64,000 nucleotides of DNA from Xestospongia bergquistia (Eukaryota > Porifera > Demospongiae > Haplosclerida > Petrosiidae): contig OZ014415.1 of assembly GCA_963965975.1 (NCBI GenBank), forward strand, positions 4,779,001 to 4,843,000. Reading direction: 5' to 3'. Numbering within the stretch: the stretch's first letter is position 1; each line of letters begins with the position of its first letter. Of this stretch, positions 47,640 to 60,666 are shown piece by piece. The position numbers and the translations under genes were made by a program. The notes below the pieces were generated by a model. It worked only from the letters and a program-made list of their open reading frames with translations. It did no database searches and was not told the DNA's origin.

Positions 47640-49317
47640 TTTTACACAGAATGGACACCGACGAAAATCTGGAAAGGTAAGATCAAAAGAAAGAATTATT
47701 ATAACCATGTCTACTGCTTCTGTTATTATACCAACACTCCAAATAATTCTTTGATGCTTGTCTTTTCTAATTCTATAGTTGTCATGCTATGGAGATTGAT
47801 GAACCATTTGAATTTGAGTCAGGTGAATCCTTTATGAGTCAACTAAAACTGGCCTTACTACTGACAGGCCTACTACTGTCCTTCCCTGTACTATTCCTTG
47901 TGAACCTACAGTTCCCCTCTCTCATACCCTACTTGGTATCTTCCATTTACTTTTCACTCCTGCTCTAATCAATATGATTGCTGAGCAAACTAATGTATAC
48001 GCTCGAGAAGTGGTATCAACTGATGCCTACGAGAGATTTGACCAAGTAACACCGCTTGAAATTCAAGCGTATTTGGGATTCATGATTCTAATGGGAATCA
48101 ATCAATTACCATGCCTTTATGATTACTGGAAATTAGATCCAACTTACTATTACTCCCCAGTAGCAGACAGGATATATCTGAGACGATTCTTGGAAATCTC
48201 TCGGTTTCTCCATTTCACGCAGAATGAATCCTATTCAGTTCAGCGAACAGATCTTAGCTATGATCGTCTTTGGAAAATCCGACCGGTGATAACTTCCATA
48301 TCAGAGAGGTTTTTGGAGATATATAATCCTCACAGTGCCAGCTCAATTGATGAGGCCATGATCCCCTTCAATTGAAGATCCTCTCTCAAGCAATATCTTC
48401 CCAAAAAACCTACAAAGAGAGGGATAAAAGTCTGGATGAGAGCATATGCTATAAATGGCTATGTTTCTCATTTTCAGGTGTACCTTGGCAAAGTGGGAGG
48501 CAGGTCGGAAACACATATACATGAACGGGTTGTGAAAGATCTAACCAGGAATCATGTTGGCAAACACTATACAGTGTACTGCGATAACTTTTTCACCAGT
48601 GTACAGCTCTTCAATGACCTTCTAAAGGACTCGATCTATGCATGCGGCACCATTCGATCAAATCGAGTAGGCTATCCTGATGAATTTAAGCCTTTTCTTA
48701 AGAAGGGACTACCAGAGAGGGGAGATTACAAGACAATTGAAAAAGAAAATTGCATTTTCTCATTGTGGCAAGACAACAAAACAGTAAGTGTTCTCTCTAC
48801 CAACTGCAGAAATGAAGAAGGCACAGTAACCAGAAAACAAAAGGATGGCACAAGAAAAACTTTCACCTGCCCCTTGAATGTTATTGACTACAACAAGTAT
48901 ATGGGAGGGGTTGATTGCAATGACCAGCTACGACACTACTACTGTGTACGACTGAAAAGCCACAAATTCTACAAATACATCTTTTGGTTTTTATTTGAAC
49001 TCACTTTGGCAAATGCCTACATCCTTCACAGGTATGTACCATCAACAGGGCATGTATACCATCAATACGTTGACTTCAGGTCAGAGTTGGCAAAACAGCT
49101 AATTGGGAATTATAACGGTCGAAAAGTTAGAGGTCGCCCTTCCTCTGCTATTCATCCCTCAGTACCAACTCTACACTTCCCAATGAAGGCAGCAAAGCGA
49201 AGCAAATGCTCTCATTGCTACAGGAAGGGAAAACAATTGAAGTGGACACAGTGGGAATGCCAAATGTGCAAAAAAACCTATGCCACACAGGAAAACCAGA
49301 TAGTGACTGTTTCCTAG
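47640..49317 (+). pseudogene. piggyBac transposase, nearly intact (one TGA, N-terminal frameshift)
   Basis: Catalyses cut-and-paste transposition at TTAA sites. The main frame from 47,974 to the stop at 49,315-49,317 has a single internal TGA (48,373-48,375), four residues after IDEAMIPF. Catalytic Asps are at 48,349 (SSIDEAM), 48,583 (VYCDNFF) and 48,913 (YMGGVD), with the following NDQ Asp at 48,922. The block QYLPKKPTKRGIKVW lies between. The C-terminus has CSHC and CQMC pairs (about 49,207-49,280), the first half of the cross-brace finger, but lacks the usual final LC..CF..YH. The frame stays open upstream to about 47,860 (VPLSHTLLGIFHLLF). Before that come a possible small exon ending GAAAG|GTAAGATC (47,680) and an acidic exon after TCTATAG (47,776), out of frame with the rest. 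No TTAA-flanked ends were found, although TTAA at 47,470-47,475 is near the left edge of foreign sequence. Confidence 0.88.
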
Positions 49318-49770
49318 CATTTCACAATTATTAGTATTATGTAGTCTACACACACACACACTCATAGTATCATATCCTCATGCTATTTACGTACTAAATT
49401 ATGTTATACACATTTTACTCTACAAATGCATTTCAAAGCGTTTCTTTGTTCTATACAAATACAAGTAATATATGAAACTAACTTTCAATCATAAAGTAGC
49501 CCTAGAATAGAACACAATCAAACGCTGTCAGTAAACAAAGAAATGTAAACGTAGCCCTTGATCGCGAATTTTGCTACCAACTTCCCTTTATGATGACAAG
49601 ATCTTGGACAACGTTTCACTATCCTTTTGACTCTTCGTAGAACACAACATGCTAACTTTACTTTGAGCAAAGGCAAAAGCGTTCACATCACTAACCTTAC
49701 ATTTCTTTCCCTCTACAAACCACAGAAATAATTTGGTCACAGTGTGCGTTTGCGCATGCCAAACCATCTA
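49318..49770. other. 3' flank of the piggyBac gene
   Basis: Unique DNA with a short (CA)n at about 49,348. No second gene is seen. The array text resumes at about 49,771 (TAATAAAGATAAAATATTTA). Confidence 0.5.
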
Positions 49771-50748
49771 GTAATAAAGATAAAATATTTAATGATAATT
49801 ATTGCTGTGTCACTCACAAATATCACAGTTTTAGCACCTTCATTTAGTAAAGCTCATTGAATTTAAAGTCAAGCTATATATACTAACACACTTCACTGTA
49901 TTTACTTACCCTTGGGCTATAGCGAGTAACATTATTGTCTTGGATTTACTGCAGAGAACACTGTCAAATGATTTGGCTGAATGGAATCTGGTTCCTTTTT
50001 CTATCTTGCTAAACAGCCCTGTAGAAATAAAGTCATGAATCTTTGGCTGCTAAAACGAAGTAACGATGAACTAAACAAAGGGCTAAAGCTCATTGAATTT
50101 AAAGTCAAGCTATATATACTAATATGCTTGACTGTATTTACTTGCCCTTGGGCTATAGCAAGGAACATTATTGTCTTGGATTTACTGCAGAGAACACTGT
50201 CAAATGACCTGGCTGAATGAAATCCAGCTCCTTCTTATGTCTTGCTAAACAACCCTGCTAAAATAAAGTCATGACTCCATGTTTGCTAAAACAAAGTAAT
50301 ACTGTCTAAGATTTCTAGCACAAAATATTACAACGTGATTACAAATGCACTAAACTAAGGGCTAAAGCTCATTGAATTTAAACTCAAGCTATATATCTAA
50401 CACACTTCACTGTATTTACTTGCCCTTGGGCTATAGTGAGGAACATTATTGTCTTGGATTTACTGCAGAGAACACCGTCAAATGATTTGGCTGAATGGAA
50501 ACTAGTTCCTTCTTCTGTTTTGGTAAACAGACCTGTAGAAATGAAGTTGTGAATGATTGGTTGCTAAAACGAAGTAATGCTGTCTAGGATTTCTAGTACA
50601 AACCTTTACAAGCTGATACTGATACCAAACAAGACACAATGGGGGTTAAAAGCCCTGCAGAAATAAAGTCGTACTCATTGGTTGCGAAAACGCTAAGATT
50701 TCTAGTACACATCGTGACAAGCTTACTGATGTTATCTTTAGTCTTATA

Positions 50749-50876
50749 TGAGGCTCCAACTGTATAATATCCTTCAGCAACAGCTGGTACAAGAATTACA
50801 TCTGCTTTTGCTCTTCCAATAATTGAAATGCCTCCTCTACGATCTCAACTGAAATACTAGGTATATCAGAACCCAC
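50749..50876 (-). pseudogene. DUF2064-like (GT-A fold) exon fragment, copy 1
   Basis: Minus strand, after the acceptor TTATTATTAG. Reads GSDIPSISVEIVEEAFQLL and, after a one-base frameshift, ADVILVPAVAEGYYTVGAS. The spacing G-D-P...AF..L....DV..gPA..GGYY.iG is that of the DUF2064 family of nucleotide-sugar-type GT-A proteins around its metal-binding Asp. Only this exon is present, so it is a captured fragment. The reading ends inside array sequence. Confidence 0.62.
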
Positions 50877-51734
50877 CTAATAATAAAGATAAAATATTTA
50901 ATGATAATTATTGCTGTGTCACTCACAAATATCACAATTTTAGCAGCTTCATTTAGTAAAGCTCATTGAATTTAAAGTCAAGCTATATATACTAACACAT
51001 TTCACTGTATTTACTTGCCCCTAGGCTATAGCAAGGAACATTATTGTCTTGGATTTACTGCAGAGAACACCGTCAAATGTTTTGGCTGAATGGAATCCAG
51101 TTGCTTCTTCTGTCTTGCTAAACAGCCTGTAGAAATAAAGTCGTGACTCATTGGTTGCTACTAAAGAAGTAATGCTTCTAAGATTTCTAGTACAAACATT
51201 TACAAGCTGATACTGATACCAGAGAAGACACAATGGGGGTGAACAGACTTTTATACTGGTTATTAAAGTGTATATATTACAGAGACAAGGAAACGTGATA
51301 TATGTTTTAAAATGACTTATTACAGGCTTAGTTAAGATAACAAATGCACTAGAACTAAGGACTAAAGCTCATTGAATTTAAAGTCAAGCTAGATATATTA
51401 ACACAAATGAAGTATTGATACACTGACTGTATTTACTTGCCTATGGGCTGTAGCGAGGAACATTATTGTCTTGGATTTACTGCAGAGACCACTGTCAAAT
51501 GATTTGGCTGAATGGAATCTGGTTCCTTCTTCTATCTTGCTAAACAGCCCTGTAGAAAGAAAGTCATGAATCTTTGGTGGCTAAAACGAAGTAAAGATGC
51601 ACTAAACTAAAGGCTAAAGCTCATTGAATTTAAAGTCAAGCTATATATACTAACACACTTGACTGTATTTACTTGCCCTTTGGCTATAGCGAGGAACATT
51701 ATTGCTAAAATGAAGTAATGCAGTCTAAGATTTC

Positions 51735-51930
51735 TAGTATAACCATTACAAACACATTCACATATGATATCGGACAATACTCAAGACTCAATAAAATCTC
51801 TACAATATGCACATTTTATAATATAAAGTGCATAGATAACTTATGGGACAGGAAGTCTACACATGATAATCATATTCATAAGTATACACAATACAATAAC
51901 CAACCAATAATACAGCACAAGCTGATATTG
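51735..51930. repeat. Array module with CATAGATAACTTA words (copy 2 of 4)
   Basis: The module with TCAAGACTCAATAAAATCTC, CATAGATAACTTATGGGAC and AGTATACACAATACAATAACC also occurs at about 47,205-47,365, 58,270-58,450 and 63,510-63,680. The last two are near-identical; the first is most diverged. Confidence 0.85.
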
Positions 51931-52754
51931 ACACAAACGTAGAGACAGTCAGGGTAAACAGCCCTGCAGAAATAAAGTTGTGACAAAACATTACAAGCTA
52001 ATACTGATACAAAAGTAGACACAATAGGTTTAAAAGGGCTTGTACTAAATAAAAACACTTGACTAACTACTCATATAATGGTAGACATAATGGGGCTAAA
52101 TAGGCTTGTAGTGATAAAACAATTGACTAATATTATTCAGACTTCCTACATTGTACTAAATATACTGGTTACTAAAGTTTATATATTAGAGAAAAGGAAT
52201 AGTCAGATATGTTTCCAAATGACTTATCAGATGCACTAAAACTAAGGGCTAAAACTGACTCAATTTCTTTTGTTCTAGCGAGTAACATCATCGTCTAAGA
52301 TTTATTGCAGACAAGACTGTCAAATCACTTGGCTGCATGTAATACAGTTCCTTCTTCTGTCTTGCTCCACAGCTCTGCAGACGTAAAGTCCTGACAGATT
52401 GGTTGCTAAAATGAAGTAATGCTGTCTAAGATTTTTAGTACAAACCTTTACAAGCTGATACTGATACCAAAGCAGACACAATCAGGGTAAAAATCCTTTT
52501 AAAAACACTTGAACATTATTATTGAGACTTGCTACATTGACTGGCAGTACTTGTTACTACTGTTTTTTCCTTCTGTTCTAGCAAGGAATTTCATTGTCTC
52601 GGATTTACTGCAGAGAACACTGTCAAATGCTTGCCTGTTGGAATCCAGTTCCTTCTTTTGTCTTGTTAAACAGCCCTGCAGAAGTAAAGTCCTGACACAT
52701 TGATTGCTAAAATGAAGTAACGCAGTCTATGATTTCTAGTACAAACCACTGTAC

Positions 52755-53372
52755 TTTAGATTATTGGTGATAGCTACTTGTAGTAACTTTTCTGCTGCTC
52801 TATTATATGCTATAAATCAGCTAGGAAAGCCAAATCTATCTTTTAAAAAAGAGCAGATCTTTTCTATTGTAGCTATACATAACGGAAAAGATGTCTTCGT
52901 GTGGTTACCAACTGGTTTTGCAAAGAGTTTGTGTTTCAAAATCCTCCCTTTCATGATGGATTACAAGCTAGGTTATGAACCAACTGCTTGAATTCCTCTA
53001 GGTCTACAACAGATTTCTCTTGAGACACAATTCGAAGTTTGCACTTCATAAAAATATATGAAGAGAGACTATCATATCATGTCCAGAAACAATAACATCA
53101 AGTAAAGCAGTTATTAACGAACCCCAATTATTTCACATTCCAACAGCACTGAACAAATTTGTTGCTCTTTCGGCTTCCACTAAATAAATCTCTGCATTAC
53201 TGACAAACTCGTGCTTAAACTCGTGTAGTGAAAAAAACGTCATCAATATAAACCCGACCCATCAATTCGTCATTTAATTTAAAATGTGTCATTATGATGT
53301 CAATAATTATGTGCATGCGCAAGCAGTAATGACCAGGCTCTTTTCTACCGCGAAAGTCTGGGTACGAGGCTA
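52755..53372 (+). mobile_element. Long-TIR element copy 3, left end lost, longest helicase insert
   Basis: The right end matches the family (TTTTCTACCGCGAAAGTCTG, GTACGAGGCTA), followed by GTACTAAAT. The interior from 53,100 to 53,330 is the reverse orientation of copies 1 and 2. It keeps about 200 bp, between the helicase motif and ATTCCAACAGCACTG, that copies 1 and 2 have lost. No left TIR was found near 52,740. Confidence 0.72.
52764..52994 (+). pseudogene. RecQ-like helicase N-terminal fragment (motif I region)
   Basis: A 75-codon frame reads INQLGKPNLSFKKEQIFSIV and NGKDVFVWLPTGFAKSLCF, then ILPFMMDYKLG. This is the Q-motif-like lead and Walker A (motif I) of RecQ-type superfamily 2 helicases, where the loop is normally LPTGxGKS; here the second Gly is Ala, which should stop ATP binding. 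The frame ends in TGA at 52,989-52,991 or soon after, with no motif II. Homologous, more decayed pieces lie on the minus strand in copies 1 and 2 of the same long-TIR element, so this fragment was carried by the element. Confidence 0.78.
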
Positions 53373-53379
53373 GTACTAA

Positions 53380-55235
53380 ATAAAAACATTCGACTAATTT
53401 TATTGAGACTTGCTACATTGTACAAAATATATTGGTTACTAAAGTCTTTATATTACAGAGAAAAGGACTAGTGAGATATTATATTTCAAAAAGACTTACA
53501 ATAGGCTTAGTTAAGATAACAAATGCACTAAAACTAAGGACTAAAGCTCACTGAATTTAAAAGTCATGCTACATATACTACAGCACATGGAGTACTGCTT
53601 CTCTGACTGTATTTGTTACTACTATCTTTCCATTTTTAGTACAAACCTTTTCAAGCTGATACTGATACCAAAGCAGACACAATGGGGGTAAAAAGCCTTT
53701 TAAAAACACTTGATTAATATTATTCAGACTTCCTATATTGTACTAAATATACTGGTTATAGGTGCGATATTACATTATAAAATGACATATTACAGGTTTA
53801 GTTAAGAAAACAAATGCACTAAAACTAAGGGCTAAAGCTCATTGAATTTAAAGTCAAGCTAGATATACTAATGCACAATGGAACAATGACACAATGGGAG
53901 TAAAAAGCCTTTCAAATACACTTTACTAATATTATTCAGATTTCCTACATTGCACTAAATATACTGGTTACTAAAGTATATATTAGAGAGAAAAGAAACA
54001 GTCAGATATGTTTTCAAATGACAGGCTTAGTTTTTGTGTGTCTGACTGAATTTGAAATCAAGCTACATATACTAACTCACATGGAGTACTACTTACGTGA
54101 ACGTATTTGTTACTACTGTCTTTCCCTTTCGTTGTAGCGTTTACTACACAGGAGACAGTCAAATGACTTGGCTGCATGGAATCCAGTTCCTTCTTCCGTC
54201 TTGCTAAACAGCCCTGCAGAAGTAATGTCCTGACCCATTTGCTACTAAAGAAGTAATGCTGTCTAAGATTTCTAGTACAAACCTTTACAAGCTGATACTG
54301 AAACCAAAGAAGACACAATGGGGGTAAAAAGCCTTTTATACTGGTTATTAAAGTGTATATATTACAGAGACAAGGAAACATGACATATGTTTTAAAATGA
54401 CTTATTACAGGCTTAGTTAAGATAACAAATGCACTAAAACTAAGGACTAAAGCTCATTGAATTTAAAGTCAAGCTAGATATACTAACACAAATGAAGTAT
54501 TGATACACTGACTGTATTTATTTCCTAATGGGCTGTAGCGAGGAACATTAGTGTCTCGGATTTACTGCAGAGAACACTGTCAAATGATTTGGCTGGATGG
54601 AATCTGGTTCCTTCTTCTATCTTGCTAAACAGCCCTGTAGAAAGAAAGTCATGAATCTTTGGTTGCTAAAATGAAGTAACGATGCGCTGAACTAAGGGCT
54701 AAAGCTCATTGAATTTGAATTTAAAGTCAAGCTATATATACTAACACACTTGACTGTATTTACTTGCCCTTGGGCTATAGCAAGGAACATTATTGTCTTG
54801 GATTTACTGCAGAGAACACTGTCAAGTGACTTGGCTGAATGGAATCTAGTTCCTTCTTCTGTTTTGCTAAACAGCCCTGCGGAAATAATGTTGTGAATGA
54901 TTCGTTGCTAAAATAAAGTCATGCTGTTTAAGATTTCTTGTACAAACATTTACAAGCTGACACTAATACCAAAGAAAACACGATGGGGGTAAAAATCTTT
55001 TAAAAACACTTGACTAATATTATTCAGACTTGCTACATTGTACTAAATATACTGGTTATTAAAGTGTATATATTACAGAGACAAGGATAGGTGACATATA
55101 TGTTTTAAAATGACTTATTACAGGCTTAGTTAAGATAACAAATGCACTAAACTAACGGCTAAAGCTCATTAAATTTAAAGTCAACCTATATATACTAACA
55201 CCCTTGACTGTATTTACTTGCCCTTGGGCTATAGC
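53380..55235 (+). repeat. Array units between the long-TIR element and the second DUF2064 fragment
   Basis: Units of the complex array with cores at about 54,130, 54,545 and 54,790. The unit at 54,100-54,230 has a good pyrimidine tract (GTCTTTCCCTTTCGTTGTAG) and a core lacking about 25 bp. No other gene. Confidence 0.75.
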
Positions 55236-55362
55236 GAGGCTCCAACTGTATAATATCCTCCGGCAACAGCTGGTACAAAAATTACATCTGCTTTTGCTCT
55301 TCCAGTAATTGAAATGCCTCCTCTACGATCTCAACTGAAATACCAGGTATATCAGAACCCAC
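55236..55362 (-). pseudogene. DUF2064-like exon fragment, copy 2
   Basis: Almost the same text as 50,749-50,876, with the same one-base frameshift, GSDIPGISVEIVEEAF and AVAGGYYTVGAS. Here it is fused directly to the array words GGGCTATAGCGAG. The shared frameshift shows that both copies come from one already broken ancestor amplified with the array. Confidence 0.62.
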
Positions 55363-56888
55363 CTAATAATAAAGAATATTTAATGATAATTATTGCTGTG
55401 TCACTCACAAATATCACAGTTTTAGCACCTTCATTTAGTAAAGCTCATTGAATTTAAAGTCAAGCTATACATACTAACACACTTCACTGTATTTACTTGC
55501 CCTTGGGCTATAGCGAGTAACATTATTGGTTTGGATTTACTGCAGAGAACACTGCCAAGTGATTTGGCTGAATGGAATCTGGTTCCTTCTTCTATTTTGC
55601 TTAACAGCCCTGTGAAATAAAGTCATGAATCTTTGGCTGCTAAAACGAAGTAACGATGAACTAAACTAAGGGCTAAAGCTCCTTGAATTTAAAGTCAAGC
55701 TATATATACTAACACACTTCACTGTATTTACTTGCCCTTAGGCTATAGCGAGGAACATTATTGTCTTGGATTTACTGCAGAGAACACTGTCAAATGATTT
55801 GGCTAAATGGAATCTGGTTTCTTCTTCTATCTTGCTAAACAGCCCTGTAGAAATGAAGTCATGAATCTTTGGTTGCTAAAACGAAGTAACGATGCACTAA
55901 CACACTTGACTGTATTTACTTGCCCTTGGGCTATAGCGAGGAACATTATTGTCTTGGATTTACTACAGAGAACACTGTCAAATGATTTGGCTGAATAGAA
56001 TCTGGTTCCTTCTTCAATCTTGCTAAAAGCCCTGTAGAAATAAAGTCATGAATCTTTGGTTGCTAAAACAAAGTAATGCTGTCTAAGATTTCTAGTACAA
56101 ACCTTTACAAGCTGATACTGATACAAAAGCAGACACAATGGGGGTAAAAAGCCTTTTAAAAACACTTGACTAATATTATTCAGACTTGCTACATTGTACT
56201 AAATATACTGGTTATCAAAGTGTATATATTACACAGACAAGGAAAGGTGAGATATATATTTTAAAATGACTTATTACAGGCTTAGTTAGAGATAACAAAT
56301 GCACTAAAACTAAGGGCTAAAGCTCATTGAATTTAAAGTCAAGCTAGATATACTAACACAAACGAAGTATTGATACTCTGACTGTATTTATTGGCCCATG
56401 GGCTGTAGCAAGAAAAATTAGTGTCTTGGATTTACTGCAGAGAACACTGTCAAATGACTTCCCTGCATGGAATACAGTTCCTTCTTCAGTCTTGCTCCAC
56501 AGCCCTGCAGAAGTAAAGTCCTGACACATTGATTGCTAAAATGAAATAAACCAATGCAGTCTAAGATTTCTAGTAGAAACCATTACAAGCTGATACTGAT
56601 ACATAAGTAGACACAATAAGTTTAAAGTCAAGCTAGATATACTAACACACATGAAGTATTGACACTTGACTGTATTTATTTATTTACCCTTGGGCTGTAC
56701 CGAGGAACATCATTGTCTCGGATTTACTGTCAAATGACTTCCCTGCATGGAATACAGTTCCTTCTTCTAAAAAGCCCTGCAGAATAATCGTTGCTTGCTA
56801 AAAGGAAGTAATGCTGTCTAAGATTTCTAGTACAAACTATTACAAGTTCATACTGATACAAAAATAAAGACAATGGCTTGTACAAAAT

Positions 56889-57031
56889 TAGCCTTGTAGC
56901 CAAGCTTTCGCAATAGAAAAGAGCCTGGTAACTACTGTTTGCGTGTCAATGTGATGTCAATAATTACGCGAAAGCACAAGCAGTAATGACCAGGGTTTCT
57001 TTTCTATCGCAAAAGTCTGGGTACGAGGCTA
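56889..57031. mobile_element. Long-TIR element copy 4, 143 bp
   Basis: Ends TAGCCTTGTAGCCAAGC and GGGTACGAGGCTA with only about 40 bp between the two TIRs. Flanks are GTACAAAAT and an altered AATAAATAA, so the target duplication is damaged. Its surroundings match those of copy 5. Confidence 0.85.
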
Positions 57032-57289
57032 AATAAATAAAAACACTTGTCCAATTTTATTTACCCTTAGGCTGTAGTGAGGAACATCATTGTCTCGGAT
57101 TTACTGCAGAGAACACTGTCAAATGATTTGGTTGAATGAAATCCAGTTCCTTCTTCTGTCTTGCTAAATAAAGTTATGATTCATTGCTTGCTAAAAGGAA
57201 GTAATGCTGTCTAGCGCAAACTAATACAAGTTGATACTACAAAAGCACTAAACTAAGGGCTAAAGCTCATTGAATTTTTAAGTCAAGGT

Positions 57290-57775
57290 AGATAAGGCTA
57301 AAGCTCATTGAATTTAAAGTCAAGGTAGATAGGGCTAAAGCTCATTGCTGATACTGATACAAAAGTAGACACAATAGTTTAAACTCAAGCTAGGTATACT
57401 AACGCACATGAAGTATTGACACTTGACTGTATTTATTTACCCTTGGGCTGTACCGAGGAACATTATTGTCTCGGATTTATTGCAGAGAACACTGTCAAAT
57501 GATTTGGCTGAATTAAATCCAGTTCCTTCTTCTGTCTTGCTAAATAAAGTCATGATTCATTGCTTGCTAAAAGGAAGTAATGCTGTCTAGCACAAACTAT
57601 TACAAGCTGATACTACAAAAGCACTAAACTAAGGGCTAAAGCTCATTGAATTTAAAGTCAAGGTAGATAAGACTAAAGCTCATTGAATTTAAAGTCAAGG
57701 TAGATAGGGCTAAAGCTCATTGAATTTAAAGTCAAGGTAGATAGGGCTAAAGCTCATTGAATTTAAAGTGAAGGT
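57290..57775 (+). repeat. 37 bp minisatellite made from array text (copy 1 of 2)
   Basis: GGGCTAAAGCTCATTGAATT and TAAAGTCAAGGTAGATA repeat with a 37 bp period (CTAAAG at 57,673, 57,710 and 57,747), after a shorter run at 57,258-57,345. It is a local expansion of one landmark of the larger unit. Confidence 0.9.
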
Positions 57776-60666
57776 AAATATACTAATGCACATGAAGTAT
57801 TGACACTATTTATTTGCCTTTGGGTTGTAGCGAGGAACATTATTGTCTTGGATTTACTGCAGAGAACACTGTCAAATGATTTTGCTGAATGGAATCCAGT
57901 TCCTTCTTCTGTCTTGTTAAACAGCCCTGCAGAAATTAAGTCGTGATTCATTGGTTGCTAAAATGAAGTAATGCTGTGTAAGATTTCTAGTACAGACCAT
58001 TACAAGCTGATACTACAAATGCACTAAAACTAAGGGCTAAAGCTCATTCAATTTAAAGTCAAGGTGGATATACTAACGCACATGAAGTAATGACATTCTG
58101 ATTGTATTTATTTGCCTTAGGGCTGTAGAGAGGAACGTTATTTACTGCAGAACACTGTTAAATGACTTGGCCAAATGGAATCCAGTTCTTTCTTCTGTCT
58201 TGCTCCACAGCCCTGTAGATGTAAAGTCCTAACACATTAGTTGCTAAAATGAAGTAATGCATTTCTAATGATTTGTAGTACAACCATTACAAACACATGA
58301 TATAGGACAATACTCAAGACTCAAAAAAATCTCCACAATATGCACATTTTATAATACATAGTGCATAGATAACTTACGGGACAGGAAGTCTACACATCAT
58401 AATCATATTCATAAGTATACACAATACAACAACCAACCAATAATACAGCACAAGCTGATACCAACACAAATGTAGAGACAGTGAGGGTAAATAGCCCTGC
58501 AGAAATAAAGTTGTGACAAACCATTACAAGCTGATACTGATACAAAAGTAGAAACAATAGGTTTAAATGGGCTTGTACTAAATAAAGGTAGACATGATGG
58601 GGCTAAATAGGCTTGTAGTGATAAAACATTTGACAAATATTATTCAGACTTCCTACATTGTACTAAATATATTGGTTACTGAAGTTTATATATTAGAGAA
58701 AAGGAAGTCAGATATGTTTCCATATGACTTATTACAGGCTTAGTTTGCATAAAAGATGCACTAAAACTAAGGGCTAAATCTGACTCAATTTCTTTTGTTC
58801 TAGCTAATAACATCATCGTCTAAGATTTATTGCAGACAAGACTGTCAAATCACTTGGCTGCATGGAATACAGTTCTTTCTTTTGTCTTGTTAAACAGCCC
58901 TGCAGAAATAAAGTCCTGACACATTCATTGCTAAAATGAAGTAATGCAGTCCATGATTTCTAGTACAAACCATTACAAGCTGATACTGATGCAAAAGTAG
59001 ACACAATAGGTTTAAATGGGCTACATTGTACTAAATATACTGGAAAAGGACTAGTCAGATATGTTTCCAAATGACTTATGACAGGCTTAGTTCAGATAAC
59101 AGATGCGCTAAACCTAGGGGCTAAAGATCACTGAATATACTAACACACATGGAGTACTGCTACTCTGACCATATTTATTTGCCCTTGGGCAGTAGCAAGG
59201 AACTGCAAAAACGCTGTCAAATGACTTGGTTGAATGGAATCCAGTTCCTTCTTCCGTCTTGCTAAACAGCCCTGCAGAAGTAAAGTCCTGAAACGTTGGC
59301 TGCTAAAGTAGTAATGTTGCCTAAGATTTCTAGTACAAACCTTTTCAAGCTGATACTGATACCAAAGCAGACACAATGGTGGTAAAAAGCCTTTTAAAAA
59401 CACTTGACTAATATTATTCAGACTTACTATATTGTACTAAACATACTGGTTATTAAAGTGTATATATTATAGAGACAAGGAAAGGTGAGATATTATGTTT
59501 TATAATGACTTAATACAGGCTTTAACAAATGCACTAAACTAAGGGCTAAAGCTCATTAAGGTCAAGCTAGTCATACCAACACACATGAAGTATTGATACT
59601 CTGACTGTATTTACTTGCCCATGAGCTGTAGCAAGGAACATTATTTACTGCAGAACACTGTCAACTGACTTGGCAGAATGGAATCCAATTCCTTCTTCTG
59701 TCTTGCTAAACAGCCCTGCAGAAATAAAGTCGTCACTCATTGGTTGCTAACGAAGTAATGCTGTCTAAGATTTCTACTACAAACCATTACAAGCTGATAC
59801 TACAAATGCACTAAACTAAGGGCTAAAGCTCATTCAATTTGAAGTCAAGCTAGATATACTAACGCACATGAAGTATTGACACTTGACTGAATTTATTTGC
59901 CCATGGGCTGTAGCAAGGAACATTAGTGTCTCGGATTTACTGCAGAGAACACTGACAAATGATTTGGCTGAATGGAATCCAGTTCATTCTTCTGTCTTGC
60001 TAAACAGCCCTGCAGAAATAAAGTCGTGACTCATTGTACTAAATATACTGGTTACTAAAGTCTATATATTAGAGAGGAAAGGAATAGTCAGATATGTTTC
60101 CAAATGACTTATGACAGGCTTAGTTTTAGTGCATCTGACTGAATTTCAAAGTCAAGCTACATAAACTAACACACATGGACTACTGTTTACGTGAACGTAT
60201 TTGTTACTACTGTCTTTCCCTTTTTTGTAGCGTTTACTTCAGAGAAGATTGCAAATGACTTGGGTGCATGGAATCCAGTTCCTTCTTCAGTCTTGACATT
60301 TGCTACTAAAGAAGTAATGCTGTCTAAGATTTCTAGTACAAACCTTTACAAGCTCATGGAATTTAATGTCAAGCTAGATATACTAACACAAATGAAGTGT
60401 TGATACTCTGACTCAATTTATTTGCCCATGGGCTGTAGTGAGGAACATTAGTGTCTCGGATTTACTGCAGGGAACACTGTCAAATGACTTAGGTGAATGG
60501 AATCCAGTTCATTCTTCTGTCTTGCTAAAAAGCCCTGCAGAATTAAAGTCGTGACTCATTGCTTGCTAAAAGGAAGTAATGCTGTCTAAGATTTCTAGTA
60601 CAAACTATTACATGCTCATACTGATACAAAAGTAAAGACAATGGGGTAAAATGGCTTGTACTAAAT

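Noticed and set aside
48373-48375. TGA in piggyBac as selenocysteine or programmed readthrough
   Set aside because: No hairpin or context supports recoding; a simple nonsense mutation explains it.
49171-49365. Minus-strand frame over the piggyBac C-terminus
   Set aside because: Shadow of the transposase frame.
50981-51233. Minus-strand frames with LFSKTEEATGFHSAKTF repeated through the array
   Set aside because: Opposite strand of the exon-like core; the plus strand has better splice signals, so these are treated as shadows although the choice of strand is not proven.
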